A stretch of DNA of 64,000 nt from Fimenecus sp963624605 (GCA_963624605.1 CAVFQD010000002.1:5577-69576), one strand, 5' to 3'; numbered from the stretch's first letter, positions 14,088-24,251 are shown. Notes: generated by a model not told the origin, from the sequence alone. Numbers and translations: made by a program.

Positions 14088-17021
14088 ATGGCACACATAA
14101 AGGTAGTCAGAAGAAGTATGCGCCCCGAGGAATGGACAGAGCTTCGCTTCGGATGGCTTAAAAGATATATTGTCCGCGACAAATACGAAATCGACACCTT
14201 GCAGATAAGAGACGCGAGACAGGTGTCGGAGATGAACTATGAATATTATTCCGACGAATACAGACCGCTCAAAAGGGGAGATATGTATTTTACCCCCGAC
14301 GGTACGGCGTTTATCAAGGGCGATGTAAAGGTGCCCGATTCGTTAAAGGGCAAGGAGCTTTGGCTCACGCTTAAAACGGCGGCGGAAATCATAATAAAGG
14401 TAAACGGAAAATATGTAGGCGGCGTTGACCCGAACAGGGACAGGGTGCTGCTTTCGGGATATGTTGACAGCGATGATTTGCATTTTGAAATGCAGGGCTA
14501 TAATCGCTCAAAGCCCGATGACGAGAGAAACCCCGAATCGCTTTCTGTAAGGGGTTGCCGCCAGATATTTGAGGGCGCATATCTTGCTACTGTTGACCAT
14601 GAGGTACTCGACCTTGTATATGACTTTGAGGTGCTTCTCGATATTGCAAACAGCGACTATTTCAACGAGGATTACAGAGCGTTCCTCAACCGTGAGCTCA
14701 ACAACGCAATGAATGGCATAAGCTTCGACAACGAGGAATATGTTACGGGCGTTAAGGAAGCAAAAGAGTACATAGAGAATGTAATTTATGCCAACACGGA
14801 TTATAAGGGTAACGGCGATGTGGCTCTTGTGGCTCATTCCCACCTTGACCTTGCGTATTATTGGAGAAGAATACACACCGTACAGAAAAATCTGCGTACC
14901 GTGCTCATTCAGCTCCGTCTTATGGACAGATACCCGGATTTCAAATACACTCACACGCAGGCTTACACCTACGAAACGCTCGAAAAGTATTATCCCGAGG
15001 TGTTCTCGGAACTTAAAGAAAAAATCAAGAACGGTCAGTTTGAGCCTGTCGGCGGTATGTATGTCGAGCCCGACTGTAATATTCCGTCCGCGGAGAGCCT
15101 CATAAGACAGTGCCTTTACGGTCAGAAGTATTTCAGGGAAAAATTCGGTATAACCGTTAATAACTGTTGGCTTCCCGACGTGTTCGGCAACAGCTGGATT
15201 TTGCCGCAGATACTCAAAAAGAGCGGAATTGACTATTTCGTTTCCAACAAGATGTCAACATGGAACGACACAAACAGATTTCCGCACAACAACTTTATAT
15301 GGAAGGGCATTGACGCAAGCGAGGTATATGCCTGCGTTCCGCCCACACATTTCATAACATGGAATATGCCCTCGCAGATACAGGAAAACTGGGAGGCTTA
15401 TCAGGACAAGAACACCGGCGGACAGACTATGTCGATGTTCGGCTACGGCGACGGCGGCAGCGGCGTTACCGAGGAAATGATTGAGATGATGAAACGCTTT
15501 GACAAGATTTCCGCTATGCCTAAAACAGAGCATGTTTCGGGCAAGGAATTTCTTGAAAAGAACTTCAAAAACAACGATAAGCTTGAAAAGTGGGACGGCG
15601 AATTATACCTTGAAATGCACAGGGGAACATTTACCACAAAGTCCATTCTCAAGCAGTATAACCGCAGACTTGAATACAAGCTGCGCGAAGCGGAGATAAT
15701 ATCCGTTTTGCGTGCGGCGACCGGAAACGAATATCCGTCAAAGCTGCTTGAAGAGTGCTATAAAAAGCTGCTTATAAATCAATTCCATGACATTTTGCCC
15801 GGCAGCCATATCAATCCCGTGTATAAGGACGCAATTGCCGACTATGAATGGGTTGACGAACAGCTTGACTCGATCATCAAATCCGGCGAGAATTATTTCA
15901 ATTCGCTGAATTTTGACAGAACCTCGCTTACCTTTATTGAGGATGAAAACGGCGGAACCGTAAGACACGGCAAAAAGGGATTTTGGGCAATTCCGTCGCT
16001 TCCCGCACTGTCAAACGGAAAAATATTTGACGAAACAACCGATAATTCAGAATGGATAACCGTCGGCGACTGTGTTGAAACGCCGTTTTATCGCATTGAA
16101 TTCAATTCCGACGGAAGTATGTTAAGCCTTTACGACAAGGAAAGCATGAGAGAATGGGTTGACGGAGAGTTTAACAAGCTCAAGGTCTATGAGGACAACC
16201 CCGGCGTATATGACGCGTGGGATATACTTCCGAATTATAAGGATAAGGAAATTATCCCCGAGGTAACCGAAAATCTTTCGCTCACTCATAAGGACAGCGA
16301 GTCGGCGGAGTTCACGGCAACGGTTGCAATAGGCGAGAGCGAATGGAAAAGAGTTATCCGCCTGTTCCGCCGTTCGAGGGGAATTGAGGTTGAAAATATT
16401 GTCGACTGGAAAGAGAGACACCGTCTTGTCAAGGCACAGTACGACTGCAATGTTCTCACAAGAGAGGCTGTTTGCGACACAAGCGCAGGCTATATCAAGC
16501 GTGAGACCCATTCCAACACTTCGTGGCAGAAAGCACGCTTTGAGGTGTGTCATCACAAGTGGGTTGACCTTGCGGAGCAGGGAGGCGGCGTAGCGCTTAT
16601 AAATGAGGGCAAGTACGGCGTAGGTCTTTGCGAAAATTCAATGTCTTTAAGCCTGTTGAGAGGAACCGTTCGACCCGATATAGAGAGCGATATGGGCAAG
16701 CACGATTTCTGTTATATGATTATGCCTCATTCGGGCTCGTTCGTTGACGCCGAGATAAACAACAAGGCGTTTGAATACAATATTCCGTTGACAAGGGCTG
16801 ATGTCTCTTGCGCAAATACATTTCCGGGTCTGTTTTTACAGGCGATGAAGCGTTCCGAGGACGGAAAGCATATTGTCGTCAGACTTTCCGAGCAGGACGG
16901 CAAGAGAGGAACGCTCACTTTCCCGAAGCCGGTAAAGGTTATGAATATGCTTGAGGATGTACTTTTCGAGAGCGACAAAATCGAGTATAAGCCCTTTGAA
17001 ATACTCACAATCGGTATATAA
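14088..17021 (+). CDS. Cytosolic alpha-mannosidase, glycoside hydrolase family 38
   Basis: 977 residues, in the usual range for bacterial GH38, without a signal peptide. N-terminal accessory beta domain (about 60-160), then the zinc-dependent (beta/alpha)7 domain with [13 protein letters not shown] (zinc ligands H250? and H252/D254), nucleophile D364 in [10 protein letters not shown], and a third region [13 protein letters not shown] near 565-577 bearing a further zinc-ligand His. The C-terminal ~400 residues are the GH38 beta-sandwich. It should remove alpha-mannose residues from N-glycan or yeast mannan fragments imported by the cell. AAGGAG precedes ATG. It ends the operon starting at 12201, followed by a 28-nt perfect palindrome terminator. 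Confidence 0.93.
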   Translation: MAHIKVVRRSMRPEEWTELRFGWLKRYIVRDKYEIDTLQIRDARQVSEMNYEYYSDEYRPLKRGDMYFTPDGTAFIKGDVKVPDSLKGKELWLTLKTAAEIIIKVNGKYVGGVDPNRDRVLLSGYVDSDDLHFEMQGYNRSKPDDERNPESLSVRGCRQIFEGAYLATVDHEVLDLVYDFEVLLDIANSDYFNEDYRAFLNRELNNAMNGISFDNEEYVTGVKEAKEYIENVIYANTDYKGNGDVALVAHSHLDLAYYWRRIHTVQKNLRTVLIQLRLMDRYPDFKYTHTQAYTYETLEKYYPEVFSELKEKIKNGQFEPVGGMYVEPDCNIPSAESLIRQCLYGQKYFREKFGITVNNCWLPDVFGNSWILPQILKKSGIDYFVSNKMSTWNDTNRFPHNNFIWKGIDASEVYACVPPTHFITWNMPSQIQENWEAYQDKNTGGQTMSMFGYGDGGSGVTEEMIEMMKRFDKISAMPKTEHVSGKEFLEKNFKNNDKLEKWDGELYLEMHRGTFTTKSILKQYNRRLEYKLREAEIISVLRAATGNEYPSKLLEECYKKLLINQFHDILPGSHINPVYKDAIADYEWVDEQLDSIIKSGENYFNSLNFDRTSLTFIEDENGGTVRHGKKGFWAIPSLPALSNGKIFDETTDNSEWITVGDCVETPFYRIEFNSDGSMLSLYDKESMREWVDGEFNKLKVYEDNPGVYDAWDILPNYKDKEIIPEVTENLSLTHKDSESAEFTATVAIGESEWKRVIRLFRRSRGIEVENIVDWKERHRLVKAQYDCNVLTREAVCDTSAGYIKRETHSNTSWQKARFEVCHHKWVDLAEQGGGVALINEGKYGVGLCENSMSLSLLRGTVRPDIESDMGKHDFCYMIMPHSGSFVDAEINNKAFEYNIPLTRADVSCANTFPGLFLQAMKRSEDGKHIVVRLSEQDGKRGTLTFPKPVKVMNMLEDVLFESDKIEYKPFEILTIGI

Positions 17022-17025
17022 TTGC

Positions 17026-17053
17026 TTAGGCGGTCAAAATTTTGACCGCCTAA
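17026..17053 (+). terminator. Palindromic terminator after GH38
   Basis: Perfect 28-nt palindrome (TTAGGCGGTCAAAA and its complement). Only a short A/T stretch follows, so termination may be partial. Confidence 0.65.
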
Positions 17054-17079
17054 AACCGTTTATTTGTGATATTTTACAC

Positions 17080-17108
17080 TTGAAAAATAATGTCGAATAT
17101 AGTAATAT
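17080..17108 (+). promoter_or_regulatory. Promoter of xpt
   Basis: TTGAAA, 17-bp spacer, TAATAT. The predicted leader is only ~35 nt, too short for a purine riboswitch. Confidence 0.6.
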
Positions 17109-17148
17109 ACTAATATATTATTTTTTGACGCTTTGGGAGCAGGGGAAA

Positions 17149-17730
17149 ATGGAGTTACTTGAGCAGAGAATTATGAAAGACGGGGTTGTCAAAAAAGGCA
17201 ATGTCCTCAAGGTTGACAGCTTTCTTAATCATCAGATAGATATAAAGCTTTATTCGGAAATAGGTGCGGAATTCGCCAGACTTTACAAAGATTGCGACGT
17301 TACAAAAATCCTTACCATAGAGGCCTCAGGCATCGGTATAGCGTGTGTAACTGCGCAATCTTTTAATAATATACCCGTTGTTTTTGCCAAGAAAAACAAG
17401 ACAAGCAACCTGTCGGACGATGTTTATTCAAGCAAGGTCGTTTCTTTTACACACGGCAGAGAGTATGAAATTGTTGTTTCCAAAAATTATATAAACCCGG
17501 AGGACAGGATTCTCATAATTGACGATTTCCTTGCCAACGGTAAGGCTCTTGAGGGACTTATCAAGATAATTAAGCAGGCGGGCGCGACTGTTGTCGGCGC
17601 AGGAATCGTAATTGAAAAGGGCTTCCAGCCCGGTGGGGAGAATTTGAGAAAACAGGGTGTGCGTGTCGAATCGCTTGCCATTGTTGAATCAATGAACGAC
17701 GAAACAGGGGAAATCGTCTTCAGGCATTGA
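17149..17730 (+). CDS. xpt: Xanthine phosphoribosyltransferase
   Basis: 193 residues from ATG 17149; the frame is open upstream to 16951 but that overlaps GH38 and includes the promoter. Type I PRTase PRPP-binding loop [13 protein letters not shown] at 121-133, hood [18 protein letters not shown] at 25-42, and [13 protein letters not shown] at 58-70, as in Bacillus Xpt. Converts xanthine plus PRPP to XMP, salvaging purine base for GMP synthesis. It is followed 51 bp later by a BMP-type nucleoside importer, so this block brings in and salvages purines. Unlike many Firmicutes xpt genes it has no purine riboswitch. A small hairpin (17742-17757) sits between it and the transport genes. Confidence 0.93.
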   Translation: MELLEQRIMKDGVVKKGNVLKVDSFLNHQIDIKLYSEIGAEFARLYKDCDVTKILTIEASGIGIACVTAQSFNNIPVVFAKKNKTSNLSDDVYSSKVVSFTHGREYEIVVSKNYINPEDRILIIDDFLANGKALEGLIKIIKQAGATVVGAGIVIEKGFQPGGENLRKQGVRVESLAIVESMNDETGEIVFRH

Positions 17731-17741
17731 TAATGTTATTA

Positions 17742-17769
17742 AACGGGGAAGCCCGTTAAAATATTTTTT
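17742..17769 (+). terminator. Weak terminator between xpt and the BMP gene
   Basis: Six-bp stem AACGGG/CCCGTT with GAAG loop, followed by AAAATATTTTTT. The short stem suggests partial read-through into the transporter genes. Confidence 0.5.
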
Positions 17770-17781
17770 GGAGGTCAAAAA

Positions 17782-18996
17782 ATGAAAAAGTTCACCAAAA
17801 TTTTGGCGCTTGCTCTCGTTGCTGTAATGATTTTCTCATTTGCGGCTTGCGGCAGCACCAAGGATGACACAAAGACGAGCAATGTTAAGATCGGTCTTAT
17901 CTGTCTCCATGATGAAAACTCGACTTACGACGCAAACTTCATCAACGCTCTCAAGGATGTTCAGAATGAACTCGGTCTTACCGACGAGCAGGTTCTTATC
18001 AAAACAAACATTCCTGAGTCGGATGCTTGCTACACTGCTGCTTCCGAGCTTGTTGAGGCCGGCTGCACAGCAATCTTTGCCGATTCCTTCGGTCATGAGA
18101 CATATATGCTCCAGGCTGCTAAGGAATTTACTGATGTTCAGTTCTATCATGCAACCGGTACAATGGCTCACACAGAAAAGCTTGCTAACTTCCACAATGC
18201 TTTCGCAAGCATTTACGAGGGTCGTTATCTCGCAGGCGTTGCTGCAGGCTTGAAGCTTAACGAAATGATTTCTTCGGGTAAAATCACCGCTGATCAGGCT
18301 GTTATCGGTTATGTAGGCGCTTTCCCGTATGCAGAAGTTAAATCAGGCTACACATCGTTCTATCTCGGCGCGCGTTCTGTTTGCCCGAGCGCAACGATGA
18401 AGGTTACATATACAAACTCTTGGTTCGACATTGCTCTTGAGCGTGAAGCTGCTCTCAAGCTTATCAACGACGGCTGTGTTCTTATTTCTCAGCATGCTGA
18501 CTCTGAGGGTGCTCCCAAGGCTTGTGAAGAAAAGGGCGTTCCGAACGTTGCTTACAATGTAAACACCATTTCCATGGGACCGAACACAGCTCTTATCTCT
18601 TCAAAGATTTATTGGGCTCCGTACTTCAAGATGATGTATGAAGCAGCGGTAAACGGCACAGCTGTTCCCACCGATTACACAGGCTCTCTCAAGGACGGTA
18701 TGGTTCAGCTTACCGAACTCAATACGGCTGTTGCTGCTGAGGGCACACAGGCTAAGCTTGACGAGGTTAAGGCTGAGCTTGAAGCAGGTACGCTCAAGGT
18801 ATTTGATACCTCGAAGTTCACTGTTAAGGGCGCTACGCTCACAACATACATGGCGGATGTTGATACCGATGCAGACTACACTCCCGATACGGAGGCTGTT
18901 GCAGACGGTTACTTCCATGAGTCCGAATATCGTTCGGCTCCTTACTTTGACATTATCATCGACGGTGTTACCGAAGATACTGCGTCAATCAAATAA
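17782..18996 (+). CDS. BMP family substrate-binding lipoprotein of a nucleoside ABC importer
   Basis: 404 residues. N-terminal lipoprotein signal ends in the lipobox FAAC with lipidated C23. The mature protein is a PnrA/BmpA-type periplasmic-binding fold: VKIGLICLHDENSTYDANFINAL near the N-terminus, 'EAGCTAIFADSFGHETYM' and 'IYEGRYLAGVAAGLKL'. BMP proteins bind purine nucleosides and deliver them to the two permeases and double ATPase encoded next. GGAGG lies 6 nt from ATG. Codon use is enriched in preferred GCT/CTT-type codons, as expected for an abundant binding protein. Two hairpins (19009 and 19074) after the gene would keep its transcript more abundant than the transport genes. Confidence 0.93.
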   Translation: MKKFTKILALALVAVMIFSFAACGSTKDDTKTSNVKIGLICLHDENSTYDANFINALKDVQNELGLTDEQVLIKTNIPESDACYTAASELVEAGCTAIFADSFGHETYMLQAAKEFTDVQFYHATGTMAHTEKLANFHNAFASIYEGRYLAGVAAGLKLNEMISSGKITADQAVIGYVGAFPYAEVKSGYTSFYLGARSVCPSATMKVTYTNSWFDIALEREAALKLINDGCVLISQHADSEGAPKACEEKGVPNVAYNVNTISMGPNTALISSKIYWAPYFKMMYEAAVNGTAVPTDYTGSLKDGMVQLTELNTAVAAEGTQAKLDEVKAELEAGTLKVFDTSKFTVKGATLTTYMADVDTDADYTPDTEAVADGYFHESEYRSAPYFDIIIDGVTEDTASIK

Positions 18997-19008
18997 TTAA
19001 ACAATTTT

Positions 19009-19032
19009 CGGGCGGAGTTTGCGCTCCGCCCG
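19009..19032 (+). other. GC-rich hairpin after the binding-protein gene
   Basis: Nine-bp stem CGGGCGGAG/CTCCGCCCG with TTTGCG loop and no T-run. Likely a 3'-end stabiliser of the binding-protein mRNA. Confidence 0.6.
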
Positions 19033-19073
19033 AACTCGTTTGTAAAAAAACAGCTTAATTTTGAGAAGAGTAC

Positions 19074-19098
19074 AGCCGCAGATACTACGGCTTTTTTG
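19074..19098 (+). terminator. Leaky terminator before the ABC ATPase gene
   Basis: Stem AGCCG/CGGCT followed by TTTTTG. Only five base pairs, consistent with partial termination and lower expression of the downstream membrane components. Confidence 0.6.
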
Positions 19099-19130
19099 TT
19101 TTCAGAATTAAGAAAGAAAGGAAAAAGTCA

Positions 19131-20666
19131 ATGAGCAAAGTTGCTTTGGAATTAAAAGGCATTACAAAAAGATTCGGAACCATTGTTGCCAATCACAATG
19201 TCAGCCTGTGCGCGTATCAGGGAGAAATTCTTTCGTTGCTCGGGGAAAACGGAAGCGGAAAAACCACGCTTATGAATATGCTCTCGGGAATTTATTATCC
19301 GGACGAGGGTCAGATTTTTATAAACGGCGAGGAAACTGTCATCAGCTCTCCGAGAGACGCTTATGACTGTAAAATAGGTATGATACATCAGCATTTTAAG
19401 CTTGTAGATGTGTTTACCGCGGCTGAAAATATTGTCCTCGGACTTAAAGAAAATGGCGGCTACAATATTAAAAAAGCTACGGAAAAGGTCTCAAAAATTG
19501 CCGAAAAGTACGGCTTTGATATTGACCCGAATAAAAAAATACACGAGATGTCCGTTTCCGAGAAGCAGACGGTTGAAATTATTAAGGTTCTTTACAGAGG
19601 TGCGGATATTCTGATTCTTGACGAGCCGACGGCTGTTTTAACCCCTCAGGAGACAACGAAGCTGTTTTCTGTTTTGCGTAATATGAAAGCCGACGGAAAA
19701 ACAATAATTATCATAACCCATAAGCTTCATGAGGTTTTGGCTTTGTCTGACAGAGTTTCGGTATTGAGAAAGGGCGAGTATATCGGCACGGTAATCACTT
19801 CCGAAACCAATGAGAGCGAGCTTACCGAAATGATGGTAGGTAAAAAAATAACTCTCAACATCAACAGAACCGAACCTAAGGAGCCTAAGGACAGAATAGT
19901 AGTTAAAAATTTGAATTGTATCAACCGTGAGGGCGTTAAGGTGCTTGACGATGTTTCGTTTACCGCCCGTTCCGGAGAAATCCTCGGCATTGCAGGTATT
20001 GCAGGCTCGGGTCAGCGCGAGCTGCTCGAGGCGATTGCCGGACTTCAGCATATAGAGCAGGGTGAAATTCTTTATAATGTTCCGAATTCCGATACGGTTG
20101 AAAATCTGCGGGACAAAACTCCGCTTCAGATTCGTTCCCTCGGTGTGCGCCTTTCTTTTGTACCCGAGGACAGACTCGGTATGGGTCTTGTCGGCAATAT
20201 GGATATTGTTGACAATATGCTTTTGAGAAGCTATAAAAAAGGCAAATCTCTTTTCCTGCAGAGGAAAGAACCTCAAAATCTCGCGGATGAAATCATAGAG
20301 CAGCTTGAGGTAGTAACTCCGAGCGCAAACACACCGGTCAGAAGACTTTCCGGCGGTAATGTGCAAAAGGTTCTTGTCGGTCGTGAAATTGCGGCTGCGC
20401 CCACTGTTTTGATGGCGGCATATCCCGTAAGAGGACTTGATATAAATTCTTCTTATATGATTTATAATCTCTTGAACCAGCAAAAGGAAAGAGGCGTTGC
20501 AGTCATCTTTGTCGGCGAGGATCTTGATGTTCTCATTGAGCTTTGCGACAGAATACTTGTAATCGGTTCGGGTAAAATTATGGGAACCCTTGACGGCAGA
20601 ACTGCAAAGAAGGAAGAAATCGGTTATCTTATGACTAAAACGAGCGGAGGTGCAAACAATGAGTAA
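19131..20666 (+). CDS. Double-domain ABC ATPase of the nucleoside importer
   Basis: 511 residues with two ABC cassettes. First: Walker A GENGSGKTT at 38-46, Walker B ILILDEPTAVLTP near 160-172, switch His in IIITHKLHEV. Second: a Walker A variant GIAGSGQRE, signature LSGGNVQK, and Walker B VLMAAYPVRGLD. The altered second Walker A, with Gln-Arg for Lys-Thr, is usual in carbohydrate/nucleoside uptake (CUT2/BMP-type) ATPases. It powers import of purine nucleosides with the BMP lipoprotein and the two permeases. AAAGGAAAAAG precedes ATG; its stop overlaps the start of permease 1. Confidence 0.93.
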   Translation: MSKVALELKGITKRFGTIVANHNVSLCAYQGEILSLLGENGSGKTTLMNMLSGIYYPDEGQIFINGEETVISSPRDAYDCKIGMIHQHFKLVDVFTAAENIVLGLKENGGYNIKKATEKVSKIAEKYGFDIDPNKKIHEMSVSEKQTVEIIKVLYRGADILILDEPTAVLTPQETTKLFSVLRNMKADGKTIIIITHKLHEVLALSDRVSVLRKGEYIGTVITSETNESELTEMMVGKKITLNINRTEPKEPKDRIVVKNLNCINREGVKVLDDVSFTARSGEILGIAGIAGSGQRELLEAIAGLQHIEQGEILYNVPNSDTVENLRDKTPLQIRSLGVRLSFVPEDRLGMGLVGNMDIVDNMLLRSYKKGKSLFLQRKEPQNLADEIIEQLEVVTPSANTPVRRLSGGNVQKVLVGREIAAAPTVLMAAYPVRGLDINSSYMIYNLLNQQKERGVAVIFVGEDLDVLIELCDRILVIGSGKIMGTLDGRTAKKEEIGYLMTKTSGGANNE

Positions 20667-21765
20667 ATCCTCAAAACGCAATCAGGAGCCTTTAATTCAC
20701 ATAACCAAAAGAAGCCATATGCCGGAGGGCAAGGCTTGGGGAATCCGTATTTTGGCAATCGTAATTTCGTTGCTCGTTTCTTCTCTGGTTATTATTCTTC
20801 TGACGCATTACAACCCGGTTCAGGTGTTTAAGGCAATGGTAACCGGTAACTTCGGCTCAATGACAAAGATAAAGTCTCTTTTCCAAAATCTTGCAATGCT
20901 TCTCTGCATTTCACTTGCGGTTACACCGGCATTCAAGATGAAATTCTGGAACCTCGGAGCCGAGGGACAGGTGCTTGTCGGCGGACTTGCTTCGGCGGCG
21001 TGTATGTTTTATATAAAGGATTCTATACCGAATGCGTTGCTTATATTTATAATGCTTGCCGCAAGTGTGGCAGCAGGTATTGTTTGGGGAGTTATCCCGG
21101 CGATTTTCAAGGCGAAATGGAACGCCAACGAAACTCTGTTCACCCTTATGATGAACTATGTTGCAATCCAGCTTGTATCATTTTGTATTATGTATTGGGT
21201 TCCGAGCGGCTCGGCGGTTATGGGTGTTATCAATATGAGCTCACAGGCAGGTTGGTTACCTAATCTGTTCGGTCAGAAATACCTCATAAATATACTCACG
21301 GTTGCCGTGCTTACCGTATTTTTATATGTTTATCTTAAATACAGCAAGCAGGGATATGAAATAACCGTTGTCGGTGAAAGCGAGAATACTGCGAGGTATA
21401 TCGGTATTGATGTTAAAAAGGTTATTATCCGTACAATGGTGCTTTCCGGCGCAATGTGCGGTCTTGCAGGCTTTTTACTCGTTTCCGGTACAAACCACAC
21501 CATTACCAAGAATACGGCAGGCGGTATGGGCTTTACGGCCGTTATGGTATCGTGGCTGGCAAAGTTTAATCCCGCAATTATGGTACTTACATCGTTCCTT
21601 ATTGTATTCCTTCAAAAGGGAGCGGGCGAAATTGCCACCGTGTGCCGTTTGAACGAAAGCATTTCCGATATATTGACGGGCATAATAATTTTCTTCATTA
21701 TCGGCAGCGAGTTCTTTATAAACTACAAAATCAATTTCAGATCAAAGCACAAGGAGGTTAAATAA
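20659..21765 (+). CDS. Nucleoside ABC transporter permease 1
   Basis: 368 residues from ATG 20659, placed by GGAGGTG 7 nt upstream; it overlaps the ATPase stop by 8 nt. About nine membrane segments. Family hallmarks are FKMKFWNLGAEGQVLVGGL (about 93-111), KAKWNANETLFTLMMNYVA and VGESENTARYIGIDVKKV followed by LSGAMCGLAGFLLV, as in BPD_transp_2 permeases of BMP systems (YufP/NupP-like). It forms half of the membrane channel with the next gene. Confidence 0.92.
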   Translation: MSKSSKRNQEPLIHITKRSHMPEGKAWGIRILAIVISLLVSSLVIILLTHYNPVQVFKAMVTGNFGSMTKIKSLFQNLAMLLCISLAVTPAFKMKFWNLGAEGQVLVGGLASAACMFYIKDSIPNALLIFIMLAASVAAGIVWGVIPAIFKAKWNANETLFTLMMNYVAIQLVSFCIMYWVPSGSAVMGVINMSSQAGWLPNLFGQKYLINILTVAVLTVFLYVYLKYSKQGYEITVVGESENTARYIGIDVKKVIIRTMVLSGAMCGLAGFLLVSGTNHTITKNTAGGMGFTAVMVSWLAKFNPAIMVLTSFLIVFLQKGAGEIATVCRLNESISDILTGIIIFFIIGSEFFINYKINFRSKHKEVK

Positions 21766-22748
21766 TGCTTACAACAATTTTGACTTTTATCAGTGCGGCG
21801 ATTATTCAGAGTATACCGCTTCTTTACGGCTCGGTAGGCGAGATTATTACCGAGAAAAGCGGCAACTTAAACCTCGGTATTCCGGGTATAATGTATATGG
21901 GCGGTATCTCCGGCATTATCGGCGGATATATTTATGAGCATTCCACGGAAAATCCCAATTCGTTTCTTTTGGTGATTATACCTTTGCTCTCTTCGCTTTT
22001 GGGCTCGGTGTTGCTTTCTCTTGTTTACAGCTTCCTTACCATTACGCTCAGGGCAAACCAAAATGTTACGGGACTTGCGCTTACAACATTCGGCGTAGGT
22101 ATCGGCAACTTCTTCGGCGGCTCTCTTTTAAGCCTTTTCGGTGAAACCGGATCGATTTCTCTTATCAAAACCGGACTTTGTTATAAGGCTTCTCTTCCGT
22201 TTGCAAGCAAGCTCGGACTTTTCGGTGAGACATTTCTTTCATTCGGATTTTTGGCTTATCTTGCGATTATAATCGCATTGGTGGCTTCGTTTGTTCTTAA
22301 CAGAACGAGAGTGGGACTTAATCTCAGAGCGGTCGGTGAGAATCCTGCCACTGCGGATGCGGCAGGCATCAGCGTTACGAAGTATAAGTATCTTGCGACC
22401 TGTATAGGCGGTGCCATTGCAGGCTTGGGCGGTCTTTATTTCGTAATGGACTACACAAGCGGCGCATGGACAAATAACGGCTTTGGAGACCGAGGCTGGC
22501 TTGCGGTTGCAATTGTTATTTTCGCAATTTGGAAGCCGAAATCTGCAATTCTCAGCTCCTTCCTTTTCGGCGGACTTTATATTATTTGCGTATATATTCC
22601 CGGACTTTCGTCTGCGGCAAAGGAGCTTATCAAGATGTTGCCTTATCTTGTTACGATAATCGTTCTCATCCTTATAAGTATCCGTCAGAAGAAAGAAAAT
22701 CAGCCTCCGCAGAGCCTCGGACTTTCGTATTTCCGAGAGGAAAGATAA
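21765..22748 (+). CDS. Nucleoside ABC transporter permease 2
   Basis: 327 residues; its ATG shares one base with the preceding TAA. Typical BPD_transp_2 sequence: 'IPLLYGSVGEIITEKSGNLNLGIPGIMYMG' near the start, 'NQNVTGLALTTFGVGIGNFFGG', and the cytosolic coupling motif VGENPATADAAGISVTKYKYLAT. About eight membrane segments. Second half of the heterodimeric permease (YufQ/NupQ-like). The operon ends here at a strong terminator. Confidence 0.92.
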   Translation: MLTTILTFISAAIIQSIPLLYGSVGEIITEKSGNLNLGIPGIMYMGGISGIIGGYIYEHSTENPNSFLLVIIPLLSSLLGSVLLSLVYSFLTITLRANQNVTGLALTTFGVGIGNFFGGSLLSLFGETGSISLIKTGLCYKASLPFASKLGLFGETFLSFGFLAYLAIIIALVASFVLNRTRVGLNLRAVGENPATADAAGISVTKYKYLATCIGGAIAGLGGLYFVMDYTSGAWTNNGFGDRGWLAVAIVIFAIWKPKSAILSSFLFGGLYIICVYIPGLSSAAKELIKMLPYLVTIIVLILISIRQKKENQPPQSLGLSYFREER

Positions 22749-22765
22749 TTTTATGCTTACGATTA

Positions 22766-22793
22766 AAGCATCAGCTTGCCTGATGCTTTTTTG
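22766..22793 (+). terminator. Intrinsic terminator of the nucleoside importer operon
   Basis: Nine-bp stem AAGCATCAG/CTGATGCTT with CTTGC loop, followed by TTTTTG. Confidence 0.88.
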
Positions 22794-22846
22794 TATATTT
22801 CTCACTCTTTTATTTATAATAAATACTAACGGAACGGAGGGGGAAA

Positions 22847-23302
22847 ATGACTCATTACGAGCTTTTGGGAAAAATTCTAAAGGATGTGCGGGAGGATATG
22901 TCCGACGATGAAATAACCGAGCTTTTGCTTGAAAGCAAAATATCGCTTTCCGACGATAAAAGAATTACCTTCGGTCAGAAGGCTTCCGACAAGCTGGCGG
23001 AGTTTGCGGGAAGCTGGTTTTTTATAATAGCTTTTACGGCTTTTTTGATTATATGGATTTTGGCAAACGTGTATTTTATCAAAAATCCCTTTGACCCGTA
23101 TCCGTTTATAATGCTTAACCTTGTTTTGTCGTGCGTTGCGGCAATTCAGGCGCCTCTTATTATGATGAGCCAAAAACGGCAGGAGCAAAAAGACAGAAAC
23201 AGGGCGGAAAATGATTTCAAAGTCAATTTGAAATGTGAAATTATACTTGAAAATATGCACAGAAAATTAGATGAGTTGCTTGAATACCAAAGAAAGCGGT
23301 GA
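22847..23302 (+). CDS. DUF1003 family membrane protein
   Basis: 151 residues with two membrane segments (about 60-80 and 90-112) and a basic, Gln/Glu-rich amphipathic C-terminus. The sequence 'DKLAEFAGSWFFIIAF', 'NPFDPYPFIMLNLVLSCVAAIQAPLIMMSQKRQ' is the DUF1003 signature, usually W-x-F plus FDPYPFI-LN-x-LS. Family function is unknown. An ACGGAGGGGG ribosome site is present, and the gene stands alone between a terminator and the HAD gene. Confidence 0.88.
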   Translation: MTHYELLGKILKDVREDMSDDEITELLLESKISLSDDKRITFGQKASDKLAEFAGSWFFIIAFTAFLIIWILANVYFIKNPFDPYPFIMLNLVLSCVAAIQAPLIMMSQKRQEQKDRNRAENDFKVNLKCEIILENMHRKLDELLEYQRKR

Positions 23303-23406
23303 AATTTGTCAAAGGTGATAAAAATTTGCCGATTTGAGTTAAATTATCGTGCTAATGCCGAATTGAAAAAATTGGGATAAATGATAAAATATAGAACGGT
23401 GATTTA

Positions 23407-24210
23407 ATGAGTATTAAACTTGTGGTAAGCGACATTGACGGCACTCTTGTCAATTCAAAAAAAGAGCTCTTGCCCGAAACAAAGAGCGCAATAGATGAAT
23501 TCATAAATAAAGGCGGTATTTTTGCCATAGCTTCCGGCAGACCGAGCAAGGGTATTGAAAGATATATAAACGAGCTTGATTTGTGCAACAGGGGCGGATA
23601 TATTATTTCATATAACGGTTCGAGAATTACCGATTTGCATACGGGAAAGCTTGTATATCAGAAAAACATCGAGGTTGAACAGGTTAAGGAGATAATCGAT
23701 ATTGCGGATTCTCTCTGCGTGCCTCTTACTACCTATAAGGACGACATTGCAATAACGCAAAAGGCAAACGACAGGTATTTTGAGCTTGAAATCGGCATAA
23801 ATCGGCTTGAGGTCAAGAGGACGGATAATCTGCTTGAAGAGATTAAGTATCCCGTACCTAAATTTCTGATAACGGGCGAGCCCGAGCTACTTGAAAAAGC
23901 TGAAATTGAAATGAGCGAAAAGCTTAAGGGCGTCACGATTTTTCGTTCCGAGCCCTTCTTTTTGGAGGTTGCTCCGAAAAATATGAACAAGGGTGTGGCT
24001 CTGTGTGAACTCGGTAAGTATCTGAAGCTTGACCGCTCGGAAATTATGGCTTGCGGCGACGGCTATAATGATGTTACGCTTGTTGAAAGGGCAGGTATCG
24101 GCGTTGCAATGAAAAACGCACAGCGTCCCGTGCTTGAAGCCGCCGACTATATAACCGACTCCAACGAAAACAACGGCGTCGGTAAGGCAATTGAAAAATT
24201 CGCATTATAA
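23407..24210 (+). CDS. Cof-type HAD-IIB sugar-phosphatase-like hydrolase
   Basis: 267 residues, the standard size. HAD motif I SDIDGTL with nucleophile D9 and acid/base D11, motif II in AIASGRP near 40-46, and motif IV GDGYNDVTL near 219-227, with a C2B cap between. Family members dephosphorylate sugar phosphates, FMN or pyridoxal phosphate in the cytosol; the substrate cannot be assigned. A strong terminator follows. Confidence 0.9.
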   Translation: MSIKLVVSDIDGTLVNSKKELLPETKSAIDEFINKGGIFAIASGRPSKGIERYINELDLCNRGGYIISYNGSRITDLHTGKLVYQKNIEVEQVKEIIDIADSLCVPLTTYKDDIAITQKANDRYFELEIGINRLEVKRTDNLLEEIKYPVPKFLITGEPELLEKAEIEMSEKLKGVTIFRSEPFFLEVAPKNMNKGVALCELGKYLKLDRSEIMACGDGYNDVTLVERAGIGVAMKNAQRPVLEAADYITDSNENNGVGKAIEKFAL

Positions 24211-24213
24211 GTG

Positions 24214-24251
24214 AGCGCTTTGTATCTTATTTATGATACAGAGCGCTTTTT
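24214..24251 (+). terminator. Intrinsic terminator after the HAD gene
   Basis: Thirteen-bp stem (24214-24226 with 24235-24247, one G-T pair), then TTTT. Confidence 0.88.

Noticed and set aside
17053..17148. Purine riboswitch before xpt
   Set aside because: Promoter placement leaves only ~35 nt of leader and no purine-aptamer core is present.
16951..17148. N-terminal extension of xpt
   Set aside because: It covers GH38 sequence, a terminator and the xpt promoter.
19638..20681. 347-codon minus-strand frame opposite the nucleoside-importer ATPase
   Set aside because: It lies wholly antisense to a gene with clear ABC motifs, has no ribosome site and its translation resembles no protein.
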